Shown: in pieces, positions 1 to 12,502 of the stretch
Position numbering within the stretch: the first letter of the stretch is position 1
Layout: the number at the start of each line of letters is the position of its first letter
Source of the DNA: Boswellia sacra
Taxonomy: Eukaryota; Streptophyta; Magnoliopsida; Sapindales; Burseraceae
NCBI GenBank assembly: GCA_013180625.2
Contig: SNVD02011147.1
Span: 62,001-126,000 of the forward strand
Direction of reading: 5' to 3'
Length of the DNA: 64,000 bases
Notes under the pieces: generated by a model
Seen by the model: only the letters and a program-made list of their open reading frames with translations
Told to the model about the DNA's origin: nothing
The model's database searches: none
Translations under genes and position numbers: made by a program

Positions 1-411
1 TTGCCAAATAACGAATAATAACAATATGTAATAATATAAAGAAAGCAGGGTAAATTCCAAAAGATTTTAATTAAAAAAGAACTTTTCAACTGAGATTAGG
101 TGAGGTTGTGTTAAGAATACGAAAATGTAGACATTAAACCGAGTCAAATTATGACCAAGTTGGTCCGTATATCACTGTATGCTTAGAGAAAATAAATGTA
201 TGGTTTGTAGAATCGAAGCGTGTGCTCCGTTTATTGATGGTTCGTAGACAATACTATAGTCAAAGCCTACCAACATTGACATGTTTTTCTCAGGCTAATT
301 AAAATGCTTTGTTATATTATAAGTATCGTCTGCAGAAGAGTTGTAGCAGACCTTGTAGTTGTTTTCTTTACTTTCTTTTTTTTCTTTTCTTTTGGTTGTG
401 GTTTCATCATC
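1..411. other. 5' flank of the small gene, no coding signal
   Basis: AT-rich sequence with no recognised gene. A pyrimidine-rich tract at about 361-400 lies directly before the ATG at 412 and looks like a 5' leader. A possible splice acceptor (tttttctcag) ends near 293, so the small gene could have an upstream exon that I cannot define. Confidence 0.4.
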
Positions 412-585
412 ATGGCCTTCTTCTCAAACATTTTCAGCTGTTTTACAGAACCGGCTGAGTCCAAACGATTTGTATGCAATGGAGATGTATGTTATCTCGA
501 TACTCAGAAGAAAATCGGAGAAAAAGGCTCCAAAAAAAAGCAAAAACAAGGTTTTCCTATTTCCTTTTCAAGCTGGAGAGGTTGA
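412..585 (+). CDS. Small uncharacterised plant protein, 57 aa
   Basis: The frame is open upstream to 304, but I chose the ATG at 412 because its context (ATCATGGCC, G at +4) is good and the preceding codons translate a low-complexity pyrimidine tract. The 57-residue product starts MAFFSNIFSCF, has a CNGDVC (CX4C) segment at about residues 22-27, then a very basic Lys-rich stretch (about 34-45), and ends FPISFSSWRG. This layout (short hydrophobic Cys-containing N-terminus, Ser/Lys-rich middle, short conserved-looking C-terminus) resembles small intronless plant proteins of unknown function; that resemblance is from memory. There is no clear signal peptide or catalytic motif. It lies convergent to the bromodomain gene, with about 1.5 kb between stop codons. 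It could be a chance frame, since an overlapping frame of similar length exists. Confidence 0.45.
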   Translation: MAFFSNIFSCFTEPAESKRFVCNGDVCYLDTQKKIGEKGSKKKQKQGFPISFSSWRG

Positions 586-2121
586 ATAGATTAAATGGGT
601 CCTCATCAAGGTAGAAAAAGAAAAGAAAAAGAAAAATTAGTGAGCTGGGTATAGATTATATTGTACTCAGTTAAAAGTTTGACTGTGCTGATGCTGTTGC
701 TTATAGTTTTGTGTAACTTGTTGATGATGTACACCTGTGTTTCTCTGATGTATTGTATTGCTGTAATTGCATTCGTGAAAGTGATCCAAAACAGGTTGAT
801 TATGGCTGGAAATCATATTGGTTTCTGATGTTGTAGCCGATTCAGCTGTAAAAGGTCATGGAATTGACTCTCTCTTTTTGTGAGAGAAAGAAATGGTAGT
901 GTCAATAATAATATGGCCATTGAATGATGAGAATTTTCTTCGCAAGATGTAGCATGGTAATGACAATGCAATGCAATTCCTCATATTTATTGTAACATTT
1001 TAGTTGTAGTTTTAGCAGATCCTGTAAAGTTGCTGTGTTTAGTTGTTATCTTTTGATATTTATAAGGCGCTAGCTTACTATAATCTAAATTTATAATTTA
1101 CTTTTTTACGTTAATTTATAACTATCCTTCTATTTCAAATTTTCAATTATGAAAAAGGAGTTAAAACATTGTTACTTCGAGTGAAACCAAGTAATTGCAC
1201 AGGATCGTGGTGTATAGATAATTACAAATTTGTATTAAAAATTTTTTACTGGTGATATGATATCCAAACGATACATATTCCACTTTCTGCAGGAATATGA
1301 AATTTTAATTAAATATAACAGAATAATGCAGGAGAGCCCAAGATTATTTACAATTACGTCTCCCTATGTTTAAAGCTTCAAAACTAAGACCTACGAAGAA
1401 AATAGTGTTTCTTTATCCAGTCAAATTATTATTACTATTATTATTTCTCTTGCTTTAGAAGTAAACACCTTGGAAAATTCAACAAAATCAAAGAAGACCA
1501 AGAATAGCTCCATTCAAGAGAAAGCAGCAGCAGAGGAGAGAAGTGGAATCATCAATGCAACTATGTAGAAGGTATCAAATACAACTACAATCTGACCAAT
1601 AACTCTAGTAAACCTGTAACATATGTACAAGGCATCTACTAGGTTTTACATGTAAATTCATCTAATTAAGAACTGCTAATCAATAAGTAACCATCGCGAA
1701 ACAATCACTGCTCTGCTGAACTCTTCCAAGTTTAGCGCCTGGGATTATACAACAGATGGAAACTGCCATTCCATTTGTCAAGTCAGTAGCTCCAGTTAGG
1801 AAAAGTTGACAGAAAAAAGCTCTATTCAAAAATTATCCTCCCCAACTGCCACCAGTTCATCCTTATCTTGTCCAACCTCCAGAAACAACCCAAGTCAAGG
1901 TCTCTATTCGACAACCCCATTTTCTTATTCCATGCAAGAATGCAACTAAACTTTCACCTTTCAGCTCAGAGCTGAGCCATTTCTACATCGTATCAAAAAA
2001 GAAGTGACATTCTCACATCTCATGCGTTTTAAGGTGATATGAGACAAGAAATTGACATTGCAGCCAAATTTCCATCCGACTTCTTCCCTGATTCTTCAAT
2101 TCCTTAAAAATCAAACCATAA
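586..2121. other. Convergent intergenic region with both 3' untranslated regions
   Basis: No reading frame of note. The T/G-rich stretch at 586-1070 suits the 3' UTR of the plus-strand small gene. About 1500-2121 suits the 3' UTR of the minus-strand bromodomain gene. The middle (1070-1500) is AT-rich with no recognisable element. Confidence 0.4.
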
Positions 2122-5100
2122 TTAGAGCTGCAAAGCCAGATCTGGTTGCTGCGAGTCAACCATAACATTTGAAGACTGTTTCGCGGGAGATCCTGGAGAC
2201 TGGAAACCAATATTCAAGTCTGGAGGGAGTGCTTCCTGTTTCTGCCTTGGCTGGGTTTGTGGACTAAGGCCTCGCCATGGGGGCTGCACCTGGAACCTAG
2301 ACAAATCAGTTGTTACTAACTGAGGGAAAACCATGGGTCTATTTTGTAACTGTGCTTCATTTACTGGACGAACGGGTTGCGGTACAAATGCCTGAGGTGG
2401 AAAACTGTTCTTCTCTGCGGGAAACTGCATACCCACAGAAAGAGGAAATTCACCTTGAACACGTGAAATTTGAGTCTGGAATTCTCGAGACGGGTTGTAT
2501 AATGACTCGGCAGAAATATGATTTCTGGGTGAACTGGAATTTTCAGTTACTTGTTTAAACCCCCCAGCCCCTATGGACATCCAGGCACGGGCAGCAGTTA
2601 CTGCAGCATTGCTTGAATCATCTCTTCTTAGAGACGGAGCTGATGGAACTACTGGTGGAGCATTGGCAAGGGATTGATTTGAAGAATTCTGCTGCTTTTG
2701 ACCCTTCTCATTTAACATTTTCATCAACTGAACAGGATCACTAAGGCCCTGCTCCTGTCCGCGGGTAAAGTATGATGCTGCCCGGGCCATCTGATTAGGA
2801 ACATTATCAGATGACAGACTAAGCACTCTAGTATTTCCACAATTACTTGTCACTTTTCCATTGGGCAACCCTCCACCACCAACTCCACTATTATTCAGCT
2901 GCTTTGGAGGTAAAGATTGCATGAGATTCATGTTCCTTGACACCATCTCACTTGACCTAGAAGCTGCTAGGTCTATCTTGTTTGCAAGCTGCTTCCCAGG
3001 AACAAGATCACCATTACTCTGGTTTGCCGAGGGTGGTAAATTCAATTCGACTTGCTTTGAAACCTTATTCTCAGACTCAGCAAAAGTCCTAGAAAATGGA
3101 TTTTGTTGTTGATTAACAAAATTAACAGGGGTACGGGGTTTTGTTCCAGAAAACAATGAGGGCTTTCCTTCTGTGATGGACCCATTAGGAGCACGAAATG
3201 AATTCCCTTCTGACATAGGCCGGCTAGCGGTAGGCACCTTCATGGGAACAGAAGTCTTAAAACCTAAATCATCTTTTCGCACATCAGCAGCAGACTGGAA
3301 CTTTGTAAACAAAGCAGATTCTTTCTGTGAACGGCTCTCAAGCATTAATACTGGGGTTGGGAGTGGCTCATATTCGCCAACCCATCCACGACCAAACTTA
3401 TATCCTGTAGGTAGTGCTTGCTCAATCCTCTGTGACGCAACTTTCCAAGCAACAGGACCAAGAGTGGCAGCAAAACGGGCCAAGCTCCTAGCATAGGAAT
3501 ATTCTGCATGAAGGCCAACCTGATGCAAAAAACAAACAAATTAATTGCAGAGTAATAACACTAGTAGTGAAGAAAAGAAGTCATCATTTAGTCCCATCAC
3601 ATACAGCAACCAGCTGCTTGATTTCACCCTCAAAGGTTGTAAATATTGACTCTGATCTGACCACTGGTTGATTGGATATATTGTAAGTCGCCCGACGATT
3701 CTCATCAAGGATAGTTGGCTTCCTCCCCAATTTAGACAGGAGAGCCTTCCCTGAAACACCACAGCAATTAGAACAACTTGGAAAACAACTTTGAGAACCT
3801 AGCTCTAGGCATGTGATGGGGATTTCCCCCTTACACCCAAAAAAAAAAAAAAAAAAGACAAAAAAACTATATCCTTCCATGTGCTCTCAAAACATTTACA
3901 TCTGAAATTCCAAAAGTTCATATGGTAAATAGAATTCCTCACTTATCATACCTGATGATAGTTCTTCCAACTTCTCAAAGTTATTATCAACCATGGAAGA
4001 ATTACCCTCTACAAGCCCATCAGTATTGCTTGGCCTCTCACAACCACCAGCTTGGACTGCAACAGAACCATTTTGAATATCTCCAGTGGTGGCAAGAGTG
4101 GCACCTGAGGAAAAGTCAGAGCCAACAGGTTCCTGCATGGGCCGACCAAAAGGTTTCCTCGCCTGCTTCTTTGTCAAAAGGTTAGATTTTGGTCTCGGCT
4201 CTGACCTAACTTCCTTCTCAAACTTAAGCTCCTTCTCTAGCTTGTGCTCCTTCTCTGGCTTGAGCTCTTTCTCAGAGCGTTCAATGCCAACCTTCAACCT
4301 ATGGAATTTTTTCCTAGCCAACTCTTGAATGGCACGTGCCTTCGCAAAATGATTGGGTAGTTGAGTTAATATTCAAAACAAGTAGGTAAGTAGAAGAATT
4401 AAACAAGAGGAAGAGAGTACCACACCTGTTTATGGTATACCGTGTCAGGCGCATTGTATTGCATTGCATTTGAGCATATTAGAAAAACATCGCCCTGCAT
4501 TACAGAAAACCAACTTTACAAACCAACACGTATTGAAAGAATAAAGGGGAAAAACAAAAAAAGAAAGGAATATCTAACAAAGAAATGCCACACATAACGT
4601 AACCATAAACATACACAGAGAACTATATTTAACCAAAACATAAGAAAGGAATTACCAATACCAGAATTGACAATCTGCATGCATTTTGTAGCATGTACAC
4701 ACATCTAGTTCATCAAGTAATTTGCTTAAGTAAGATGCCGCCACCCCATGTTATTTCTCATAATTTCACGAAGAGATCAACCTTAACACGTAAAACTACA
4801 CCAAAATCTAGAGGCCAAGCTCCACCTCAGGATTGAGCAGAATTTCTAACCAGGTACATGTTGCTGAGAAATGATCAAGAAATAACTTTTCCATTTTATC
4901 AGTAGCAAGTAGGCCTTGCTATTTTCAGACATGAAGATGACAGGATTCGGGCTTTGATGGGTTACAAAACAAATCAGGTGAGTATCATACAATGAAGTTC
5001 AATACCAATCAACTTAGGGATGAGGAACCAACGGAACTTTCAGGGGCACCTACATGAACAACCATAATTCAGGTATGTGTTCAAAATAACCACTTTGATA

Positions 5101-7671
5101 CGAATGATTTTATTGGCCCAGCTTCCATCCCATCTAAAACAAACAAAAATGCAGACAGTAGCAGCGTAAACCCTCGTATACAGACACAAATATCCACAAC
5201 AATGTAATATTAAGCGCCATTCTTCAAATACTACAATATTTTCAAAACATAATGAAAGAGGAAGAGGCAACAGTGATGAATCTAACATGAGCAATAACAA
5301 GTGAAAATGAAACAAAAAGGCTAGAATACATGTTTTTCTGAAAGATTTTTTTGGTAACCCAATTTTCTAAGACATCTTCATTCCAATTTAATTGAACTAG
5401 GTCAATAAAACCAACCCAACTACCTGTGAAGCAAGGATGCTGTCCCACTCAATTAAATCAAACGAAGAAAGTTCTCGAAGTCCAGAAAAAAATTTACTGC
5501 ACTTCACTAAAAAGTTCCCACTTTTTATACCAGAAGAAGAACACTTCAATAATTTGTAATGTATAGCCATCACATAGAGCTATACATCTATTTTAAAAGA
5601 TTCCTCAAACCAGCGTATTGCATTGAACAGTAAAGGCAAAATACAACCATCAAATCACAGTACATATAAGATCAATCCCACTTATAAACTGGAACCTGAT
5701 GGAACAACCCCAACTTAATCCAGAAACGGAGGCAGCCTTGATTATTGCTATTTCTTCCTCTCCTATTTTTTATTTTTCCCTCCCCTTTCAATAGTTAGAC
5801 AAACAGATTAACCCTTCACTCCATTTCTACCATCCTCTTCTGTCTGCAGATGCGATGCTCATTAACAATATCAGCATACTGGTTAAAGCATAATTAACTG
5901 AAGGCCACATAAGATAATAATATCAGACAGCCTAGGCATGGACCTCTAGTTTGATATTGAAACTGCAACATAAGCGAAGGCATGAGGGTCCAAGATTCCA
6001 TGGCCACAATGTTGTCCATATTTTAAAAATAGCACCAGGTTGACATTCCCCAGCTGATTGGGCACCATTATAATGAGTGATAACACGTGACTCCAATTTT
6101 ATTGATTGCATAGACAGGGGCACCAGGACAGATAGAAATTTCAAAGAAAACAAGAATATATCCAACAAAGCCTTCCTTCCATAGCCCAAAACAGAAAAAA
6201 GACTGTGCCATCATTGTCAAAATTCCCCCATATCCGAAGCAAGGAAACAGCTTTATGAAATGGCAAAAGTATAAATACTAACCTCAAATTGGTCCAAGGT
6301 AGAATATGATCCACTAGCGAGCTTCTTCCTCACCGTAGCAAAGTCCATCGGATGCTCAATAACATCATGATAATCCGGGAGCTACAAAAACAATCACTAC
6401 CTAAATCTTTGATGATAATTTATGCCTTCCAAAAGCAAACTGAGATTTCAAAAACCAAATTCCACACACCTCCTCAGGATCAACTGGTTCTGCATACACA
6501 CCATACGTATCCTTCCTGCATAAAATTCACCCAAACAACCATAAGCACACAACAATATCACCAGGGGGAAGAAATAAACAAATAAACAGTACGCTACACA
6601 CTTTTGCAATTTGTCCAGAATCAGCTCCAATGACTTCTTATCAGGCAATGGAACCACGGACAAATGATTTACCGGCGTCCCTGATCAAACAAAGAGCAGA
6701 AATTCAACAAACGCACATCAAATTAACAATCCAAAACTAAAAATCCAACAGAAACCCAGATATCATTTGCAAACAAACCTGGAAGCGAGTCCTGGGGTTT
6801 TGCCTGCAGTTTTCTCCCCCGCTCCTGTTAAAACCCACAAAGCACAAATAAATAAAAACATGTTTGAAGTCACCAAACCAAACCAAACCAAACCTATAAC
6901 TGCGTGGTAAGAGAAAGACAAAGACAGAGACAGAGACAGTGACAGTTAAAGCAGACAATACGCAAGTACACAAACATAGAGAGAGAGCGTAAAAGAAATA
7001 TATAGATATATAGATATAGATAGACAAAGTAGAGTTTGGGTAGAGAGAGAAAGACAGAGAGTGGAGTGAGTGAGTGAGAGAAAGTAGAGAGCGTGTGATC
7101 AGATTCTATTGTTAGTTTTTGACAGTTGACCCGACCGTTATGTAATCCCTCAAAATTCCCACTATCAAGCAATATTCAAGTCCCGACCGCCACAAAAGTC
7201 TCCAAGATTTCAGCTCAAGCTTTGATTTAATACAACATTTCTTTTCTTTTGGAACATTACCTCTTCCTCATAATTATTATCTTCCTCTTCACTTTCACTC
7301 ACATCACCGCCGTTTATTTTCCTCTTCTTCAACGGCTTATCTTCCTCATCCTCCTCCTCATCCTCCTCCTCCGACGCATGTTCCCCACGCGCATACGTGC
7401 GAGACCCGCTCCGCTCCCTCTCGGCCGACTCGCTTCCCTGGTTCAGTTTCAGCACGAGCTTCAGCTTCTTTTCCCTCCTCCTCTCCTCTTCCTCGTCCTC
7501 GTCCTCCTCGTCGAAGTAATCCTCGTAGTAGTCTATGTCGTACCGCACATTCCGGCGCCGGAGGCTCCGCCGAACCTCCGATTCCGGCGCCGGTGACGGA
7601 GATGTCTGTCGCCGAGCCAGATCCGCCTTGGATGGCCTCCCTTTCTTCTTCCTCTTCACGATCTGGCCCAT
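2122..7671 (-). CDS. Bromodomain protein, BRD1/BRD2/BRD13 (BRD7/9-like) type, 893 aa, nine exons
   Basis: Coding exons on the minus strand, in transcript order: 7261-7671, 6779-6824, 6602-6680, 6470-6515, 6283-6381, 4426-4494, 3952-4339, 3605-3750 and 2122-3519. All introns are GT-AG and the phases join without a break, giving 893 residues; intron 5 (4495-6282) is the longest and shows nothing else. The N-terminus is MGQIVKRKKKGRPSK, a basic AT-hook-like motif, followed by acidic runs at about residues 50-63 and 100-115. The bromodomain covers about residues 158-265: it has PDY and PMDF in the ZA loop (about 196-208) and the acetyl-lysine-binding Asn at about 241 in MQYNAPDT. A Lys/Glu-rich stretch follows, then a long Ser/Gln/Pro-rich C-terminus ending QQPDLALQL. 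Family knowledge: these nuclear proteins belong to plant SWI/SNF (BAS-type) complexes and bind acetylated histones. The protein is longer than my recollection of the Arabidopsis homologue (about 650 residues) because of its C-terminal region. I see no lesion, so it is probably functional. Confidence 0.93.
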
Positions 7672-7830
7672 CTTTCTCTCTCTGGAAAACTCAGTCTCTT
7701 TCTCTCTCTGGAAAACGCACTCTCTTTCCCTTTCTCTCTCTTCGTTTCGGTTCTGGCTTGGCTTTTTCCAGTGAGCGAGGGCTTTGGGAGACCCGAGCCT
7801 CTCTCCGAACCTGGACGTAGCTGAGGTTCG
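7672..7830 (-). promoter_or_regulatory. 5' leader and proximal promoter of the bromodomain gene, GA-rich
   Basis: Directly upstream of the ATG the transcript strand is almost pure GAGA-type sequence, including a near-duplicate of a block reading on the plus strand tttctctctctggaaaac (about 7674-7725). GA/CT tracts are common in plant 5' leaders and core promoters, and no clear TATA box is visible. The exact transcription start is unknown. Confidence 0.5.
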
Positions 7831-9009
7831 GAGTCATAAAATGATTGATCTTTTTGTGTCTTCTGCGTTATAAAACGGCGTCAGTGGGTTTACAAAGACG
7901 GCGTTTGGTGCTGCCCGCTGCCCGTGTAGGGTTTGCGTGTCACTTTGCCTGCTGCCCGTTCCGTCGCGTCTATCTCTGCATTCTTTTTCTTTTCTTTTCC
8001 TACTAGCAGCTGTTTTACCTTAGGATTTGGCGCGTGTAATCACGTTCTGCCCATGTGTGAGCACCCTGAGCTGAAGTAACCAAATAGAATTAAGATTATA
8101 GAACGTATTTACGAAATTACTCTCAATGACTGTTTCTAATTTAAACCATTTTTGCATTTTAATCAGGATAACAATATTCCGATACTAGTTTACACGTTTA
8201 AAAAATCAAAATGGAAGGTATATTTATAAATTTATAGCTACAATTGTAAAGATTGCATAATTAATTATTTTCTGTTATTAAATAAATCTGGTTAAAAAAA
8301 GAAAGCTAATGAAAGCCAATGGTGTGAGGTGTGAAGTTTTGTGAACTAAAATGCAGAGCTTGGATATGATAATAATTGTTGGGAAGGTTTGACACGCTCC
8401 TTGCAGCGGGTGAAGACAAGGTTTTTTAATATTTCTAACAAAGTTTGAAAATGACCGCCATGACTCCGTGTTCGAACTCTAGAGTCCAAATTCATGGTTT
8501 GACAAAACTAACCATCTAATCTCTCTTATTCACGCCGCTGTAGGAGGGCCGAGTGGTCATTTCATTTCACGTTGCCTTGGTCTTGTGGTCTAGGTTAATG
8601 TGTACAAACTCTTTTTCTCTTTTTATTTTTCTGTTCGGTGCGACTTATTCATCTCAATCATAGCCGTCGAAATCACCATCATCATCGTGTAATTAACGCT
8701 GATGATGCTAGTGTTCCCAACAAAACCATGGCTGCGACGGAAACTCGTAACTGATTGATGGTGAATACAAACTGATCAGACGTTGACGGAATGTGAAGAC
8801 GCATTCACATCATTTTCAAAAATTAAATAACAGGATTAATAGTATATTAATTAAACATAATATTGTCAAACTAATAAATTTTGTTTTATCTCAAACAAAA
8901 AGTGGAGGCGAGTAAATAACAAATGAAACCACGCAGACCAGCTGCTGCTCAGCTGGAGGGAGAGTCCTGAATTTCAGCTCCTTCCTTCCTCCTTCGCTGC
9001 ACTAAGTCG
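7831..9009. other. Intergenic, no gene seen
   Basis: Mixed-composition upstream sequence, then AT-rich DNA. No supported reading frame, RNA gene or transposon end was recognised. Confidence 0.5.
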
Positions 9010-9481
9010 GGACCCACAAAAACGTGGGCCTGAGCAAGCGGGTAGGGGTCAGTGGGCCCCACGAATGTAATTTTCCGGATGTGTGGGGCCAGAAGTTGGT
9101 GACGGAAATTATGATGCTTCCATCAATGAACAGTCAGCAGAAACGTGTTCGCAGATGAGACAAGCGAAGGAATAAATAGTGACCGTCGGATTCTTGTGAT
9201 AAGACCCGAAAGGAAACTGTTCACCAATCGTATTACCTCTCTTTTTTAAGTGGTGGGACCGAAACAATTTTTTGCTCTCTCTCATTCTATATAAGTCGCG
9301 AGGGATTAGATTAGCTCAAGCTCAGTTAACAGTTATATTATTATATAATAACACATAGGCAGCGGAGGCTAGTACAGCAGCAGCGCCAGCCACCAGCCAC
9401 CAGCTTACCAAGAAATACTTCTTGTAGCTTTATTATTTTCACATCTAAAGCAACTTACAGTTCGAGCCTGAAGGCTTTAAA
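9010..9481 (+). promoter_or_regulatory. Promoter-like block: four class I TCP-type sites, TATA box and leader
   Basis: Matches to GTGGGNCC / GGNCCCAC (class I TCP consensus) occur at 9010-9017, 9052-9059, 9055-9062 (the last two form the palindrome GTGGGCCCCAC) and 9083-9090. A good TATA box, TATATAAG, sits at 9288-9295. About 35-190 bases downstream the sequence turns less AT-rich and CAG/CCA-rich, as in a transcribed leader. The first ATG, at 9482, opens an 87-codon frame with no recognisable domain, so what this promoter drives is unknown. It could serve a non-coding transcript or be left over from a lost gene. Confidence 0.4.
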
Positions 9482-9745
9482 ATGTGTTCTACTACAAGTC
9501 AAAAGTCACGAGTCTATATCTGGTGTAACGCATGTCTGTCACATAGCACACGGATCACCTTTTCATTTTCCTTTTATATTCTTTTTATTTGTAAGAAGAC
9601 ATTAAAAAAAAAAAATGGGTTAACTCTAGGAGGCTGGCATAAGAAAACAGAAAAAATTATAAAAATGAACCAAAACGAAACTATAGGATCATTGGAAATT
9701 AGACCAACATTGAAAATTTTACATATTATAACTTTAATTCGATAG

Positions 9746-11183
9746 CTTGATAGATTTTTTTTTCTTTTTCATTGAGCAGTAATGACCAAGAGATCAACAA
9801 GTGTCACGCACTAAAAACCTAAGCTTGAAAATCCAAACAGACGTATCGAACTATTAAGCATTGGACATTGAAAATAATTAATTGAATATCTTCATTATCT
9901 ACCTTACTATCGAACTATCAACTTAGGTGACAAATTAACGAATTTATTTGTCAAACAGTGTTAGATACCCATCAAACGATTGTGTATAAATATCTATGAT
10001 ATCAAACTATTGTGGTACCAAATGTTTACAAAGTAATATAATTGAGTTTGTTGAGTGTTCTATATTTGAAAAGTAAGGATAAATTTAATACTTGATTTTC
10101 AATTTAATTAGGTTATCACAATTTTTAAAAAATATTATGAATAATGTTACTCTTACAAACTCATATAAACAAATTAACGTGATATGTTGAGATTTGATAA
10201 ATAAAATAATTAGATAAATATATAATATTAATAAAGATAGGTGATGCGGTGATCATATAGGTGTATCACATCAGTTTGTATAGATGAGTTTGTAAGAGTA
10301 TCAACATCCAAGTATTATTATTTCTTAAAAGAAAAGAAAACGAATAATTTTCGAAATTTGGATATTTTTTAATAAGAGTATTAATTCTATTATTTAAAGA
10401 AAAGAACACATAACTTAATTTTACTTGTTATAGCAATTTATTGTTTTTATTTTCGAAATTTATTTATCAAACTATAAAATAGTTTTACATTATATTATCA
10501 TCCTCAACCTTGAAAGATTAAATCAGAATTTTTAAGTTAAAATTGTATTTATATTGGTAAAAAATTAAAAATTTAAACTTAAAAATGTAACAATATTTCT
10601 TCTTCTTCTTCTTCTTATTATTATTATATTTTATGATTCTTTGTAAAGGCAGTTGTCAAATAGCATCTTTTGGCATCAAATAGGATTTGATGCTAAAACA
10701 GATGGTTCTGAAATTCGGACAAAGCTGAAGCACCTTGTAATCATCGAGCGAGCGTGGATTCTTCCCCACCCATTACAATTGCTTAATGTAACATTATACT
10801 AATAATAATACTCATATTCTGTCTGCAAGTTACTGAGTAAAGAGATGTGCATGTAACATGAAAGTCGAATCTATCTTACAAGAATCGAATGGGTTTCCTC
10901 TTTATTAAAAAAAAAAAAAAAAGAGATTGTAATTTATTTACTAAGATTCGTTTTGGATATTATATTTATTAAAAATGATTATAATAATAAACAAATAAAT
11001 ATAAAACTCCTTAATATGATTATTAGTGTTCATAATCAAACATTAATCATTTGTTAGACTGAAAACCATAATTAATACAGAGAGAACAGTGCAGGAATTA
11101 AATTAAAGCCAGAATCTTTAACATGGTTGCCTCCTAGTTCAATAGAGTTTTACTAGGGTGGTAACAATGGTTTACAATCACCA
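9746..11183. other. AT-rich intergenic, nothing recognised
   Basis: Very AT-rich with homopolymer runs (a TTC run near 10600, an A run near 10905). No gene or element ends identified. Confidence 0.5.
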
Positions 11184-11287
11184 ATAAACTCACACAATTT
11201 GAAATTCCTTTGATCGCGGCATTGTCTTATAATTTATAAACTCACACAATTTGAAATTCCTTTGATCGTGGCATTGTCTTATAATTT
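11184..11287. repeat. Tandem duplication, 2 x 52 bp
   Basis: Two adjacent 52-base copies (11184-11235 and 11236-11287) differ at one base (gatcgcggc versus gatcgtggc). Six bases of a third copy follow. This is a recent local duplication in non-coding DNA. Confidence 0.9.
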
Positions 11288-11859
11288 ATAAACAATCTCC
11301 CAAATATATACTTAAAATAAATTAAAAAAACCGTTTAATCTCCATCTAGTTTTAACTATGGATATGTTTGGCATAATATATTGGATTTTGTTAATTTCTT
11401 AAAACTTCGACCGAATTGGACGAGATAACTTTGGATAACATAATACTATATAATGGATTTAGTATAACACTCCACAAACATAATTATAATATAATAAATT
11501 CAAATTTTATACAAATTGATTTAAATACATATGAAAAAAAATAGTTATTTAGTAAATAAAATATTTAGATTCATATGTTTTAAAATTATCTATGTAAAAT
11601 GTTTATTTATATGTAACTAATTATTTATGTATTGATTATTATTTGTCTTTTTATTTATATAACACTAGATATATATTTAATTATTTTTATAGTGTTACTC
11701 TATTAAGAAATTTTCAATGGTCAAGAAAAGTAAATTGCTTATTTAAATTAAAATACGATTTCAATAAATATAAATATTTTTAATTACTTGAACTATCATC
11801 CAAAAATATACTCAATACTAAAATTTTTGTTCGTTATGACAAGACGATATCTAAAAAAA

Positions 11860-12500
11860 TTTGTCGAGAGAAAATGTCAAGAGACAAAAATCAAATAACA
11901 CAAAGAATTAACATGGTTTAGCTAGTCAACCTACATGCACAACAACAATCAGAAATATTTTCATTAAGTATGACCTCAGTCTACAATCAACTACAGGTAT
12001 CATAACATTCAAAACTCTTTTTAGTGTTCGCTTAATAAATGAAACTAGTTTCTGAGAAACTTTCATATTTTAATGATCCTGATTGCTTCTGTCCCTTAGA
12101 CACTTAAAATAATCAAACACAATACAATTTTGGGTAATACAAAATAACCCCACAACGTTTCTCACGTAAATTCTCTCAAACAAACAATACAATTAACAAC
12201 ACTGTATAAAAGAACAACTCTGGCCACGTGATTTTCAATCTCCTCAAGTCTATTGACAAAAATACACTCAACCCACATCAGAGACAAAATTTTTGTACGG
12301 CAAGTACCCGAGTGTATTCACCAATGCACATATTATGTCTCTTAAAGCCTCTCAGGCCTGCTCCATGATGGGGATGGAGCTCCTCTTGTATAGTCTCTGC
12401 TTTGCCAAGATAAATGGAGAATTTGATTTCAAAGTAACATCTTTCTCGTCTATTCAGATCAATCAAAAAGCTTCAAGCTCAAAAGTTGTAGTAGAGATCT
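11860..12500. mobile_element. Possible LTR-type retroelement remnant
   Basis: The wording around 11905-11950 (acaaagaattaacatggttt, then a conserved-looking stretch) resembles text common in plant copia LTRs. Short overlapping frames of 62-69 codons at 12278-12502 have no recognised domain. No paired LTR, PBS or target duplication was found, so this is a weak call. Confidence 0.2.
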
Positions 12501-12502
12501 AA

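Noticed and set aside
7249..7820. Plus-strand frames opposite exon 1 and the leader of the bromodomain gene
   Set aside because: Shadows of the acidic and basic codons and the GA tract on the minus strand.
9482..9745. 87-codon frame downstream of the orphan promoter
   Set aside because: Lys/Ile-rich AT-driven composition after residue 40 and no domain, so not called as a gene.
12278..12502. Overlapping 62-69 codon frames
   Set aside because: No recognisable family and no gene signals; may belong to an old retroelement.
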